Positions 41,806-50,657 of a DNA stretch of 64,000 bases are shown piece by piece; within the stretch, counting starts at the first letter, position 1; each line of letters begins with the position of its first letter. This DNA comes from Arthrobacter sp. PAMC 25486 (GTDB lineage Bacteria > Actinomycetota > Actinomycetes > Actinomycetales > Micrococcaceae). Under the pieces are notes generated by a model that had not been told where the DNA came from, ran no database searches, and saw nothing but the letters and a program-made list of their open reading frames with translations. The DNA is taken from positions 4,362,439-4,426,438 of the forward strand of contig NZ_CP007595.1 in NCBI RefSeq assembly GCF_000785535.1, written 5' to 3'. A program made the position numbers and the translations under genes.

Positions 41806-42543
41806 TCACTTCGTTGCCGGACCGCGGCGCAGGCCGACAACCAGCAGGTAAACGGCCACCGCCAGTGGTAGGAGAATGAGCGCCACAGCCGCAGGGCCCG
41901 GCAGGACAGGCAAGAGGGGATTGACAGCTGAGTCGACTCCGCCATTTGTCATACCCGTTGTCACCGTGGCCGAGGTGGTGGTACCCACTGCGGATGCCGC
42001 CACCAAGCCCATCCACAAGCTGCCCACAAGGCCGCCCGGAAACAGCACCGTACCCATGATCTTCTCCCACGTTTTCCAGCGCGTGCCCAGCCACAATCCG
42101 GCTACTCCGAACAGCCAGCCGATTCCCGCCAAGAACCCACCAAAGGGGAGGAGGATGCAGGTGGCCACCACCCACACGGTTGAGGACTGGTAACCAGGGG
42201 CCGCCGGTGGAGTGTTGTTTGGGTACTGGAAGGTGCCAGGAACAGAAGCGGCGTTGGGAAAGTGGCTGCCCGAAGAGTATGGACCCGAAGCGTAGGGGCT
42301 GGATGCCGCGGGCCCGGGACCGTCCATGCCGGCTCCTGTCAGCCCGGCAGCGATGTCGTCGGGGCTGCCCAGTCCGGCCAGGATTTCGCTGGTGGATTGT
42401 CCTCCTCGCTCCAGGGCCTCCGCAATGTGCTCGCGAACTCCGAACAGGACTTCCTCCGACTGGTCTGTGGGCAGCTGTGCCAGCCTCGCCTCCAGTGCTG
42501 CCAGATAGTCGTGGACCGCGGACTCATCGGTGTGGTGATTCAT
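41806..42543 (-). CDS. HAAS-domain membrane protein, partner of PadR
   Basis: A 245-residue protein. The N terminus (AVHDYLAALEARLAQLPTDQSEEVLFGVREHI) is a HAAS/DUF1700-type helical domain; a Gly/Ser/Pro/Tyr linker follows, then about four hydrophobic helices (VWVVATCILLPFGGFLAGIGW to the end). HAAS proteins are characteristically encoded after a PadR regulator and are thought to pass a membrane signal to it. ATG 42543 lies inside the PadR coding region (overlap of 20 bp), so translation is coupled. Physiological signal unknown. Confidence 0.82.
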   Translation of the reverse strand: MNHHTDESAVHDYLAALEARLAQLPTDQSEEVLFGVREHIAEALERGGQSTSEILAGLGSPDDIAAGLTGAGMDGPGPAASSPYASGPYSSGSHFPNAASVPGTFQYPNNTPPAAPGYQSSTVWVVATCILLPFGGFLAGIGWLFGVAGLWLGTRWKTWEKIMGTVLFPGGLVGSLWMGLVAASAVGTTTSATVTTGMTNGGVDSAVNPLLPVLPGPAAVALILLPLAVAVYLLVVGLRRGPATK

Positions 42544-42910
42544 TGCTGTCCCCTTGGTGTGGATTTGAGCGTGTTGACTTGAGCGTGTCGCTGACGGATG
42601 CACTGAAGGATTCCCAGACGTCGGCAAACGAAGTCAGGGAATCCTGCCCCTCGGCCGTCAACGTATAGTAGCGGCGGGGTGCGCCCTGGCTGGATTCACG
42701 CCAGCTCGTCTCCACCTGGCCATTGCGGCGCAACCTTGCCAACAATGGGTACAGTGTCCCCTCGCTGGTGAGGAGGCCGCGCTGTTGCAGGCCGTTGGCG
42801 ATGTCCAGTCCGTACATTTCACCGGCTCCGATCATGGCCAAGACGCAGTACTCCAAGACCCCCTTGCGGAGGTTCGTGCTGACGGCGTCATTAGGTACCA
42901 TGCAATGCAT
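42524..42910 (-). CDS. PadR family transcriptional regulator
   Basis: A 128-residue PadR regulator. The winged helix runs from GVLEYCVLAMIGAGEMYGLDIANGL to GAPRRYYTLTAEGQDSL, with SEGTLYPLLARLRRNG as recognition region. PadR proteins repress their own operons and respond to phenolics or membrane stress. It overlaps the HAAS gene by 20 bp. AAGG precedes ATG 42910; ATG 42901 is an alternative. A 25-bp near-perfect palindrome covers the start codon, suggesting tight self-repression. Confidence 0.92.
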   Translation of the reverse strand: MHCMVPNDAVSTNLRKGVLEYCVLAMIGAGEMYGLDIANGLQQRGLLTSEGTLYPLLARLRRNGQVETSWRESSQGAPRRYYTLTAEGQDSLTSFADVWESFSASVSDTLKSTRSNPHQGDSNESPHR

Positions 42911-42917
42911 AGTACCT
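42893..42917. promoter_or_regulatory. 25-bp palindrome over the padR start, candidate PadR operator
   Basis: AGGTACCATGCA (42893-42904) and TGCATAGTACCT (42906-42917) flank one base and match except at one pair. The dyad overlaps the PadR start codon at 42908-42910. The ATGCAnTGCAT core resembles known PadR-type operators. Confidence 0.65.
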
Positions 42918-43004
42918 TGCGATGTGGAGTAATGTCACGACATTTCTTGTCGTCCGCGATAGCGTGGCAGCAGAACTCATCTACGTCCCGAGAAGGAACC
43001 AGCC

Positions 43005-44129
43005 ATGCCCTCCAGCGCAAGCATCATCATCAGTGGCTACACCGAAGCGGGCTACGGGGCCGGGCCTGGCATCTCACGCTTCGTCCTGGCCGAAGATGGA
43101 TTGTTGGGGGAGCGGCAGGTTGAAAGCTCCGCTGTATTAAATGCGTCCTTCCTGGCCAACGGCGGAGATGTGCTGCTTGCGGTTGAAGAGCTGACCAACG
43201 GCACTGTCCTGGCGCTGGACCCGCAATCACTGGACGTCATGGGCCGGGCGTCGAGTGGGGGCGCCGATACCTGCCATGTGGCACTCGTGGACGGCAATGT
43301 TTGGGCCGCCAATTACTCCTCCGGAACGGCTTCCGTCACGCCACTTTCGAGCTTGCTCGCGGAAATGGCACCTGAGCCGCTGGAGCTCGTCTCCCACCCA
43401 GGCAGCGGGCCAGTGGCCGACCGGCAAGGGGAGTCGCACGCGCACCAGGTCACGGCCACCAAGTGGGGCACTGTGCTGGTTTCCGATCTCGGCTCCGACA
43501 GGGTGGATGAGTATTCGGCCGCCTCCCTCGTCCTGTTGGGGTCCGCGGAGCTTCCTCCGGGTACCGGTCCACGCCATGTTGCCCTTAAGGGTGACTTCCT
43601 GCTGGTGGCCGGCGAGCTCGACGGCCACCTGCATGTGCTGCGGCGGACGGCTGTGGCCCACACTCAAGGGGAACAAGCAGGCAAGAGCGCGGGCGGGTAT
43701 TTCTGGCACTGGCTGTTCAAAACACCCCTGGCAGAAAACGCCGAACAGATTTCCTCGGTGGAAGAGTTCTTCCCCTCCCACATCCAGCTCTCCGGCGATG
43801 GCAGGAAGCTTTATGCGGCAGTCCGTGGACCCGACACCCTGGTGGTTCTGGATGTGAGCCGGCTGCCGGACTCAGAATTGCCGGACTTAGAGCTGGGCGG
43901 GCAAGCGCCCACACCGCCGTCCTTTCTCCTTCAGGTGCCCAGTGGTGGCAACTGGCCGCGCCACTTTGCGCTTTCTCCGGAGGGGAGCGGCAGCCACAAG
44001 CTGTATGTCGCCAACCAGCTTTCCAATAATGTTGCCGTCTTTGAGCTGGACCAACACGGTCTGCCTGGCGCCGAGCCGGTCCAAATTGTGGAGTTCGGCA
44101 GCCCCGCCTGCATCCTGCTAAGCAGCTAG
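43005..44129 (+). CDS. Lactonase family beta-propeller (6-phosphogluconolactonase-like)
   Basis: A 374-residue seven-bladed propeller of the lactonase/YbhE type. Typical blade sequences include GADTCHVALVDGNVWAANYSSGTASV, ESHAHQVTATKWGTVLVSDLGSDRVDEY, LSGDGRKLYAAVRGPDTLVVLDV and NWPRHFALSPEGSGSHKLYVANQLSNNVAVFELD. Members hydrolyse 6-phosphogluconolactone or related lactones. It lacks a signal peptide. AAGGAA precedes the ATG by about 7 nt. It is convergent with the HNH endonuclease gene, overlapping it by 4 bp. No other pentose-phosphate gene is nearby. Confidence 0.88.
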   Translation: MPSSASIIISGYTEAGYGAGPGISRFVLAEDGLLGERQVESSAVLNASFLANGGDVLLAVEELTNGTVLALDPQSLDVMGRASSGGADTCHVALVDGNVWAANYSSGTASVTPLSSLLAEMAPEPLELVSHPGSGPVADRQGESHAHQVTATKWGTVLVSDLGSDRVDEYSAASLVLLGSAELPPGTGPRHVALKGDFLLVAGELDGHLHVLRRTAVAHTQGEQAGKSAGGYFWHWLFKTPLAENAEQISSVEEFFPSHIQLSGDGRKLYAAVRGPDTLVVLDVSRLPDSELPDLELGGQAPTPPSFLLQVPSGGNWPRHFALSPEGSGSHKLYVANQLSNNVAVFELDQHGLPGAEPVQIVEFGSPACILLSS

Positions 44130-44836
44130 TTCCCGGGCTTTCTGGTGCCGCCGAGGGACTTGTTGATGAGTTTCTTGAGCCATTTGGGGTACATGGGTCG
44201 TTGCGGGTCGGTATTCAGTGGTGGTTGGTAGGTGCCGCTGGGTGCGATCCAGCCGACGCGGCCATCGTCGGTGACCTTGGCGGTCCAGCCGCGTAGTTTG
44301 ATGCCATGGCGTTCGGGTTCGTTGATGCTGCGACGTTCTCCGCGCCGGTTTTTGTCGTCTTTGAAGTGCTTTAGGGTGTGGTGGCGTTTGCAGGCCGCGC
44401 GCAGGTTTGTCAGGGTGGAGGCGCCGCCGAACTCGAAGGCGCGCAGGTGGTCGAGTTCGGTGTCCATGACAGGGTTTGGACAGTTCGGGACGTAGCAGCC
44501 TCCGGCGAGTGCTTGCAGCACGGCTTTCTCTGCCGCTCGGAGTGTGTAGCGTTCTGGTTGCAGTGGCAGGGCTTCGCCGCTGATCGGGTCGGTGAGCACG
44601 CGCAGGAACGAGGAGGAATGGGCTAGGAGTTTCCGGGCGATTTCTGCTGGGACGGGTCCGCCTTGCGGGCCGGCGAGTTCCCCTGGTTCATCGGTAATCC
44701 CCAACAGCCCCAGGTAGGGCACCGTGACGATCACCAGGGCTTCGGGCAGGGGCGGATCGGTCAGGACCTTTGAGTGGGCCAGCTCCTGAAGCTGCTGTTG
44801 GTATTCGGGTTTGCGGGTCTTCGGGAATCCCGTCAA
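44126..44836 (-). CDS. HNH endonuclease module (C-terminal part of DUF222/HNH gene)
   Basis: A 236-residue frame that begins with a TTG overlapping the stop of the DUF222 frame (TTGA). It contains the region normally C-terminal in DUF222 proteins: VIVTVPYLGLLGITDEPGELAG, PVPAEIARKLLAHSSSFLRVL and the HNH nuclease motif ELDHLRAFEFGGASTLTNL with RAACKRHHTLKHF. In intact relatives this is continuous with the DUF222 domain. The frame stays open upstream to 44881, overlapping the other frame, so either a frameshift split the gene or the two parts are translated separately. Both halves look otherwise undamaged. Confidence 0.75.
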   Translation of the reverse strand: MTGFPKTRKPEYQQQLQELAHSKVLTDPPLPEALVIVTVPYLGLLGITDEPGELAGPQGGPVPAEIARKLLAHSSSFLRVLTDPISGEALPLQPERYTLRAAEKAVLQALAGGCYVPNCPNPVMDTELDHLRAFEFGGASTLTNLRAACKRHHTLKHFKDDKNRRGERRSINEPERHGIKLRGWTAKVTDDGRVGWIAPSGTYQPPLNTDPQRPMYPKWLKKLINKSLGGTRKPGN

Positions 44837-46437
44837 CGATCCACCCCACCAGCCCGGACCCGTCCCCGACCAGTTCCCCCGTCAGGGCCTCTGGCCGGTT
44901 CCTGTCCACCATCGTCGGCAACCTGCGAAGAGGAGTTGTCGGCGTCCTGTGCGCTGTGGGAGCTGTTGGAGCCCCGCGGTGCGATGAAACTGTCGGCTAG
45001 AACAGCGGGGTCAGCCTGGGAGGGCAGAACTGTCCCCTCCGCCAAGGGTTCCTGGCGGTGGCTGGAGGGAGCTGAGGGGGTAGGGGCACGCTGCCCGGTG
45101 GACGCGGTGGACGCGGTGGACGCGGTGGACGCGGTGTCGCTGGTCCCTAGGTCCTCAACGGTGCTGGTGCTGATGTTCTGGTCGGGATCGTCACCGGCCA
45201 CGATGTCCTTGCTGCCCCGCTCGTGTGACCAGGGAGGCACGTCGAATTGCTCGACCAGTGATACCTCGAAGGCGGAGGCCTGCCCCAAGGACGACATGCC
45301 CGGCTCGCTTGAACTGCCCGGCTTAGTTGACTTGCCGGGGTCGGCCGTAGCCTGAGCCCCTTTCGCAGGCCACGGAGCAGTTCCGGAATCTCCGAACACC
45401 GGAGGCGACCCACCCTTTGCGGTGCCGGTGCCAGTATCGGTGCCAGTGCCAGTGCCGGTGTCTGAGGCGCCGGTTGAGCCCGCCGGGCACAGGGGCAGGT
45501 CCTGGCCCAGGAGCAGGATCGCGGCGATGTCGGCCCGCAGCTGATCGAGGGTCCTGTATTCCCGGCAGTCCTGGCCGGTGCCGAATGCGTCTGCTGCGTG
45601 CTGCGCGCGGTGGGCCTCGGCCTTGATGGCGCGGGCCAGGCGGGTGCAGTGCGTGTAAATCGCGGAGGCGCTGACCGTGGGCAGGTGCATGGTCAGCCAG
45701 GACATGCCGTCTTTGCCGGGGTCGCAGCTGATGGTGCGTTTGCGAAAGGCTTCCTTGGTCCGGGTTGCCATGGTTTCCGGGTGCATTTTCTCCCGCGCCC
45801 GCCGGGCCTTCCCGGCAAAGGAGGCCGCCGTCGTGTTCTCTGACAGCACCAGCAGCCGGGCCTCAAGAAGGGTCGCATCCTCAACGGTTGTCGTGGGGGT
45901 TTCCTGCAATGTACGGACTTCGTCGTTGATGATCGTGGCGTGATGCCAGGAAAGTTCCCCAGCCTCCAACGCGGCCAGGACGTCGGGGCGTTCCTTGACC
46001 AGTACCACGCTGTGATACTCCAGGGCTGCTGCCGTACGTTCGGGGATGCCGAGGGTTAGTGCGATTTCCGTCGCTGTGGAGGAAGCCGCGATCCCGTCCT
46101 GCCAGGTGTCCAGTCCCAGCAGTTCAGCCTCCACACCGGCTGCCCCGACGGCACGGGCAATCAAGCGTGCTTTGGCCCCGTCGAGCGCGTCCTCGTGGCG
46201 TTTAATCTCAGCCAAGGATGCCATCGCGGCGTCATAAGCGCACTGTGCCACGGAGAGCTGGGTCACCGGCAGCGGATCAGGTACCGGATAGACGGGACGT
46301 TCGGGCAAGCCCGCCAGCTCAACATTGTCAGACCCAAAGGGTTCAATGGAAGGAAGAGTGATCGCAGCGAGGATTGAGGTCACATCCTGTGTGGCCCCAC
46401 CACCCCGGTCCCCGGGGAACTGCTCCCGAATACTCAC
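44833..46437 (-). CDS. DUF222 domain protein (N-terminal part of DUF222/HNH gene)
   Basis: A 534-residue frame starting with GTG at 46437, whose -10 box TATCCT is 6 nt upstream on the minus strand. Residues about 55-330 are the DUF222 domain (VAQCAYDAAMASLAEIKRHEDAL through RRAREKMHPETMATR and the LTMHLPTVSASAIYTHCTRLARA segment). The remaining about 200 residues are low complexity, with TGTGTDTGTGT and TASTASTASTAS repeats. Such genes exist in several copies in Arthrobacter genomes; their role is unclear, perhaps related to selfish HNH elements. The frame stops at TGA 44833 just as the HNH frame begins. Confidence 0.78.
   Translation of the reverse strand: MSIREQFPGDRGGGATQDVTSILAAITLPSIEPFGSDNVELAGLPERPVYPVPDPLPVTQLSVAQCAYDAAMASLAEIKRHEDALDGAKARLIARAVGAAGVEAELLGLDTWQDGIAASSTATEIALTLGIPERTAAALEYHSVVLVKERPDVLAALEAGELSWHHATIINDEVRTLQETPTTTVEDATLLEARLLVLSENTTAASFAGKARRAREKMHPETMATRTKEAFRKRTISCDPGKDGMSWLTMHLPTVSASAIYTHCTRLARAIKAEAHRAQHAADAFGTGQDCREYRTLDQLRADIAAILLLGQDLPLCPAGSTGASDTGTGTGTDTGTGTAKGGSPPVFGDSGTAPWPAKGAQATADPGKSTKPGSSSEPGMSSLGQASAFEVSLVEQFDVPPWSHERGSKDIVAGDDPDQNISTSTVEDLGTSDTASTASTASTASTGQRAPTPSAPSSHRQEPLAEGTVLPSQADPAVLADSFIAPRGSNSSHSAQDADNSSSQVADDGGQEPARGPDGGTGRGRVRAGGVDR
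45096..45136. repeat. 9-bp tandem repeat in the DUF222 linker
   Basis: GGTGGACGC is repeated about four and a half times and encodes the Thr-Ala-Ser triplets of the linker. A second short tandem array (GGTGCCAGT-like units) lies at about 45420-45462. Units are multiples of three, so slippage keeps frame. Confidence 0.85.
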
Positions 46438-46443
46438 ACACCA

Positions 46444-46449
46444 AGGATA
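46444..46449 (-). promoter_or_regulatory. -10 box TATCCT of the DUF222 gene
   Basis: On the minus strand TATCCT is followed by 6 nt and then the GTG start at 46437. No Shine-Dalgarno sequence is present. Confidence 0.5.
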
Positions 46450-46713
46450 CGCTCACCGTAATCAGACCGCAATAGTTACCCAAAGAAAGTTTCGATAACT
46501 GATGACGTGGCAGGGATCTGGCAATGCGTCAGCAGGCGGGCCGGGCAGCGCACGCCGGGACACGCCGTCGTGCTTGGGAAAAGGTGCGGGCGTTGGGCAT
46601 CTCACAAGCATGCCCACGGGCGGCCGGGGAATTCCCCCAAAGCGGCACCCAAAGGTAGGCTTGAGCGCGGAACGGACCGCACCCAGCGGCCTCGTAATAA
46701 ATAGGAGTAAACA

Positions 46714-48099
46714 GTGGCGCCTCAGTCCAAGCTTGACCAGGTCATTTCACTCGCGAAACGTCGCGGCTTTGTTTTTCAGGCCGGTGAGATTTACGGCGGC
46801 ACGCGGTCGGCCTGGGATTACGGGCCCCTCGGCGTTGAGCTGAAGGAAAACATCAAGCGCGAATGGTGGCAGGCATTTGTGCGCGGCCGCGAGGACATGG
46901 TGGGACTGGATTCCTCCATCATCTTGCCCAAGGCCGTGTGGGAAGCCTCGGGCCACGTCGCCACGTTCACCGACCCGCTGGTTGAGTGCACCCAGTGCCA
47001 CAAGCGCCACCGCGAAGACCACCTCCTTGAGGCCTACGAGGCGAAGAAAAACCGCCAGCCGGAAAACGGCATGGAAGACATCGTGTGCCCCGACTGCGGC
47101 ACCAAGGGCCAATGGACCGAGCCACAGATGTTCTCCGGCCTGATCAAGACCTTCCTGGGCCCGGTCGACAACGAAACCGGCCTGCAGTACCTGCGTCCGG
47201 AAACCGCCCAGGGCATCTTCGTGAACTTCAACAACGTGCTGACCACCAGCCGCAAGAAGCCCCCGTTCGGCATCGGCCAGATCGGCAAGGCGTTCCGCAA
47301 CGAGATCACGCCCGGAAACTTCATCTTCCGCACGCGCGAGTTCGAACAGATGGAAATTGAGTTCTTTGTGCCCGGCGAAGACGCCGACAAGTGGTTCAAG
47401 GAATGGGTCGAGCTGTGCTGGGACTGGTTCATGGATCTGGGCATCGACCCGGAGAACATGCGCCGCTTTGACGTCCCCGATGACGAGCGCGCGCATTACT
47501 CCGCCGGCACCATCGACTTCGAGTACAAGTTCGGCTTCAAGGGCTCCGAGTGGGGCGAGCTCATGGGCGTCGCCAACCGCACCGACTACGACTTGAACTC
47601 GCACACCAAGGGATCCGGCACCGACCTGAGCTACTTCAATCAGGCCACGGGCGAGCGCTTCACCCCCTACGTGATCGAGCCGTCCTTCGGCCTGACCCGC
47701 TCCATGATGGCATTCCTGGTGGATGCGTTCGTCGAGGACGAGGCACCCAACGCCAAGGGCGGCGTGGACAAGCGCACCGTCCTGAAGCTGGACCCGCGCC
47801 TGGCCCCCGTCAAGGCCGCTGTCCTGCCGCTTTCGAGGAATGAGGAGCTGTCCCCGAAGGCCAAGGAGCTTGCCAACACGCTGCGCAAGCACTGGAACAT
47901 CGAGTTCGACGACGCCGGCGCCATCGGCCGCCGCTACCGCCGCCAGGATGAGATCGGCACCCCGTTCTGCATCACGGTCGACTTTGAAACCCTCGAGGAC
48001 AACGCCGTGACCATCCGCGAACGCGACACCATGAGCCAGGAGCGCGTGCCCCTGGACCAGGTGCAGGCCTACCTGGCAACCCGCCTCCTGGGTGCGTAA
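46714..48099 (+). CDS. glyS: Glycyl-tRNA synthetase
   Basis: A 461-residue class II synthetase of the homodimeric (eukaryote/actinobacterial) type. Motif 2 lies in [20 protein letters not shown], motif 3 in [15 protein letters not shown], and the C-terminal anticodon-binding domain starts about residue 360. [13 protein letters not shown] and CPDCGTKG are the two Cys pairs of a zinc insertion. It charges tRNA-Gly. GTG 46714 has TAGGAG 6-7 nt upstream. A GNAT gene follows 2 bp after the stop, so both are on one transcript. Confidence 0.97.
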   Translation: MAPQSKLDQVISLAKRRGFVFQAGEIYGGTRSAWDYGPLGVELKENIKREWWQAFVRGREDMVGLDSSIILPKAVWEASGHVATFTDPLVECTQCHKRHREDHLLEAYEAKKNRQPENGMEDIVCPDCGTKGQWTEPQMFSGLIKTFLGPVDNETGLQYLRPETAQGIFVNFNNVLTTSRKKPPFGIGQIGKAFRNEITPGNFIFRTREFEQMEIEFFVPGEDADKWFKEWVELCWDWFMDLGIDPENMRRFDVPDDERAHYSAGTIDFEYKFGFKGSEWGELMGVANRTDYDLNSHTKGSGTDLSYFNQATGERFTPYVIEPSFGLTRSMMAFLVDAFVEDEAPNAKGGVDKRTVLKLDPRLAPVKAAVLPLSRNEELSPKAKELANTLRKHWNIEFDDAGAIGRRYRRQDEIGTPFCITVDFETLEDNAVTIRERDTMSQERVPLDQVQAYLATRLLGA

Positions 48100-48101
48100 G
48101 C

Positions 48102-49091
48102 ATGGCTGAACTTGTCTACCGGCCGTGGCAGGACGGCGATGACCTGACTCTTCTGGAGATCTGGGGAGACGCCGATTCGGCCCCGGCCGGGCAGTTCCGC
48201 GCCGCACTGGCGCCGGAATCGGACAGCGGCCCGTGGCGGCGCACCATCGTCGCCGAGGACCAGGGCATCCCGGTCGCGGCCGGCGTCGTGTACTCCACGA
48301 AGTTGCACCCGGCGCGCCTGTGGGCGTACGTCGAGGTTGCCAAGGACCACCGGCGCGCAGGCGTTGGCGCCACCTTGCTGACTATGCTGCGCCGTGAAGC
48401 CGACGGTGCACTTGCTGCCGGTTTGGTAAGCACGACGGCGTTGCGCACCAAGGCTGCCCCCGGCACCTCGGGTGCTGCTTTCGCCGAGACGATGGGGTTG
48501 GCTGTGCTGCAGCGCAACCGTGTGGTTGAGGTGGGCCCCGGCGCGCTGAAGCTGCCCGAGTTTGGCGGCGGCACCGAGGCGGAAGCCGAAGCCCGAGTGC
48601 AGGATCTGGCCACCGGCTCGGTTGAACTGACCGGCGTGGTGGGCCGCTACTACGAGTCCGTGAACCAGTGGGATCCCACCGGTCCATTGAGCCCGGGCCT
48701 GGTCCAGCGCATGTTCCTGGACGATCTCACGGGCGCCCACGGTGCTCTGGTGCTGCGGGCCGAGCCCGCCAGCGCCTTCGGCACCGGTGTTGCACCCAGC
48801 AAGAAGGGCAAGATCCAGGCCTTTGCGCTCAGCTATTCGCAGGGCAGCATCGAGACCACGGAAGAGGTTGCCGCGGGCGCCTCCGAGGTGTTCCTCGGTG
48901 TTGAGCCGGTGCTGGAACGTGATGAGGCGGTGCAGGCCGTGTACGACCTGCTAGCCCTCATCACCCACCAGTACCCGGTCCTGCTGGAACTGGACGACTC
49001 CATGGAGGTCCTGTCCGCCGTCGTCAATCCCATGATTTCCGTGGGTGCGGCCAAGGTCCGCGGCGCCGAAACACTGGTCCTCGGGGAATAG
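48102..49091 (+). CDS. GNAT family N-acetyltransferase
   Basis: A 329-residue protein. The N-terminal half is a GNAT domain with VEVAKDHRRAGVGATLLTML as acetyl-CoA loop. The second half (about 165-329) resembles a degenerate GNAT-like fold, so this is a two-lobed protein such as seen in mycothiol synthase relatives, but MshD-specific motifs were not recognised. It begins 2 bp after glyS and should be co-transcribed with it. The acceptor is unknown. Confidence 0.82.
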   Translation: MAELVYRPWQDGDDLTLLEIWGDADSAPAGQFRAALAPESDSGPWRRTIVAEDQGIPVAAGVVYSTKLHPARLWAYVEVAKDHRRAGVGATLLTMLRREADGALAAGLVSTTALRTKAAPGTSGAAFAETMGLAVLQRNRVVEVGPGALKLPEFGGGTEAEAEARVQDLATGSVELTGVVGRYYESVNQWDPTGPLSPGLVQRMFLDDLTGAHGALVLRAEPASAFGTGVAPSKKGKIQAFALSYSQGSIETTEEVAAGASEVFLGVEPVLERDEAVQAVYDLLALITHQYPVLLELDDSMEVLSAVVNPMISVGAAKVRGAETLVLGE

Positions 49092-49098
49092 ATCCGCC

Positions 49099-49199
49099 GG
49101 CGGCAGACGCCGGGCCCACCGCTCGCAGAAAGATTTTTTAGGGCTCATTCTTCGCCGAAAAAATCCGCGCTCGCTTTCTGGACCCGGCGTTTGCCGCCT
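49099..49199. repeat. Dispersed palindromic element, copy 2
   Basis: Inner arms GATTTTTT (49132-49139) and AAAAAATC (49158-49165); the outer arms contain GGCGGCAGACGCCGGG and its near complement. The loop GGCTCATTCTTCGC corresponds to CGCTCAGTCTTCGC in copy 1 (18512-18598). The inner stem bases differ between copies but stay complementary within each. It follows the GNAT stop by 8 nt and likely acts as its terminator. Confidence 0.75.
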
Positions 49200-49263
49200 G
49201 CGCTAGCCGGCTCCGCCCGGAGCCCTCTGACGACCGACCCAATCGAAGGACCAACTCCAGCCC

Positions 49264-50562
49264 ATGGGCCATTCACATTCGCACGCTGATGAATCCACAC
49301 TGAGCCGTCCGGAGTTGCGCCGCCGCAAGGCGATGCGGCGGCGTGCCGTGGTGCTGCTGAGCTGGATATTGGCACCGTTGGCCGTGCTGACCATTGTCGC
49401 GATGGTGGTCATGTGGCCCGGGGCAGGCACAACAACCGAGCCGTCCGGCAACCCCTACGCCGCGGCGCCGGGGGCGAGCATCGACACCGGCAAGGTGGTG
49501 CGCACGGCCACCGAAGACTGCTCGCTCAATGCGGGCGGCACCGCGGGGACAGAGTGCTTCATTGCCTTCACTGAGGTCAAGGGCCTGGCCGAGGTGCCGG
49601 TGCTCATCAGCCCCGACATTGTGCAGACGCGCGGGGTCAATGCCGGGGAAACCATCAGGTACCTGAACCTGTCGGGCCTGGCCGCCATCACGGGTGCGGA
49701 CCACAACGGGCCCACCTATATCTTCATGGATTTTGTGCGCACCCTGCCCATGGGCTTTCTGGCGGTGCTGTACGCGCTGGTCGTCGTGGTGGTGGCCAGA
49801 TGGCGTGGACTGCGCGCCATGGTGGGGCTGATTGGGGCGTTTGGGGTGCTGGCGTGGTTCATCCTGCCCGCACTCGCGCAGGGCCAGCCGCCGTTGCTGG
49901 TGGCGTTGGTGGGTTCCTCGGCCATCATGTTTGGTGTGCTGTATTTTGCCCACGGATTCTCGGCCCGGACGTCCACCGCGCTGCTGGGCACCCTGTTCGG
50001 CCTGCTCGTCACCGCGGGGCTGGCGGCCTGGGCGGTGGATGCCGCGGCCCTGACGGGAACGACCGGCGACTACGGCTACCAGCTCCTGAACCTGACCCAG
50101 GGCATGTCCCTGTCCGGCATGATCCTGTGCGGCCTCGTCATTTCGGGTCTCGGCGTGCTGAACGACGTGACCATCACCCAGTCTTCGGCCGTGTGGGAAC
50201 TGTACGAGCTCGCCCCGCACACGAGCAGCCGCGAACTGTTCACCGCGGCCATGCGGATCGGCCGCGACCACATCGCCTCCACCGTGTACACCATCGCCTT
50301 TGCCTACGCGGGAAGTGCCCTGCCGGTACTGCTCATGGTCTCCCTGTTCGACCAGCCGCTGCTGTCGGCACTGACCGGCAGCGAACTGGCGGAGGAAATC
50401 GTGCGGATCCTGGTTGGTTCCATCGGCCTGGTCCTGGCCATTCCCGTCACCACGCTGGTGGCCGTCGCCGTCGTCAAGGCCACGGGCCGGCCTGCCGCAC
50501 CATCCCTGAAGGATTCACTGCCTGGTGAAGCGGCGGGCGACAAGTTTTTGGGCCGGGTGTAG
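49264..50562 (+). CDS. YibE/F family membrane protein
   Basis: A 432-residue membrane protein of the YibE/F family. After a basic, His-rich N terminus there is one helix (about 30-50), an extracytoplasmic domain with DIVQTRGVNAGETIRYLNLSG, and then seven or so helices; LNDVTITQSSAVWELYELAP and MRIGRDHIASTVYTIAFAYAGSALP are the conserved family motifs. Function is unknown. The last 16 codons (from about 50515) lie in a duplicated segment derived from the 3' end of the neighbouring monooxygenase, so the natural C terminus was replaced. Start ATG 49264 has no clear ribosome binding site. Confidence 0.87.
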   Translation: MGHSHSHADESTLSRPELRRRKAMRRRAVVLLSWILAPLAVLTIVAMVVMWPGAGTTTEPSGNPYAAAPGASIDTGKVVRTATEDCSLNAGGTAGTECFIAFTEVKGLAEVPVLISPDIVQTRGVNAGETIRYLNLSGLAAITGADHNGPTYIFMDFVRTLPMGFLAVLYALVVVVVARWRGLRAMVGLIGAFGVLAWFILPALAQGQPPLLVALVGSSAIMFGVLYFAHGFSARTSTALLGTLFGLLVTAGLAAWAVDAAALTGTTGDYGYQLLNLTQGMSLSGMILCGLVISGLGVLNDVTITQSSAVWELYELAPHTSSRELFTAAMRIGRDHIASTVYTIAFAYAGSALPVLLMVSLFDQPLLSALTGSELAEEIVRILVGSIGLVLAIPVTTLVAVAVVKATGRPAAPSLKDSLPGEAAGDKFLGRV

Positions 50563-50657
50563 CCGAAGGATTCGTCCCAGCACCGTTTTTCGTGCGTGGA
50601 GGAACGACGGCGGGACCTGCCGTCCCAGCGCCATGTTCAGTTGCGCCTGCCGTGCGG
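50515..50657 (-). pseudogene. Detached 3' end of an FAD monooxygenase gene (direct-repeat copy A)
   Basis: These 143 bp align without gaps to 51339-51481, with about 15 mismatches, and encode on the minus strand a 46-residue peptide ending in KLVARRFTRQ and a stop, matching the end of the intact monooxygenase (KLVARRFTMQ). No upstream monooxygenase sequence exists here. The fragment lies across the 3' end of YibE/F and the 3' end of the GNAT gene. The mismatches respect the minus-strand frame, which argues that the copy derives from real coding sequence. Confidence 0.85.
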
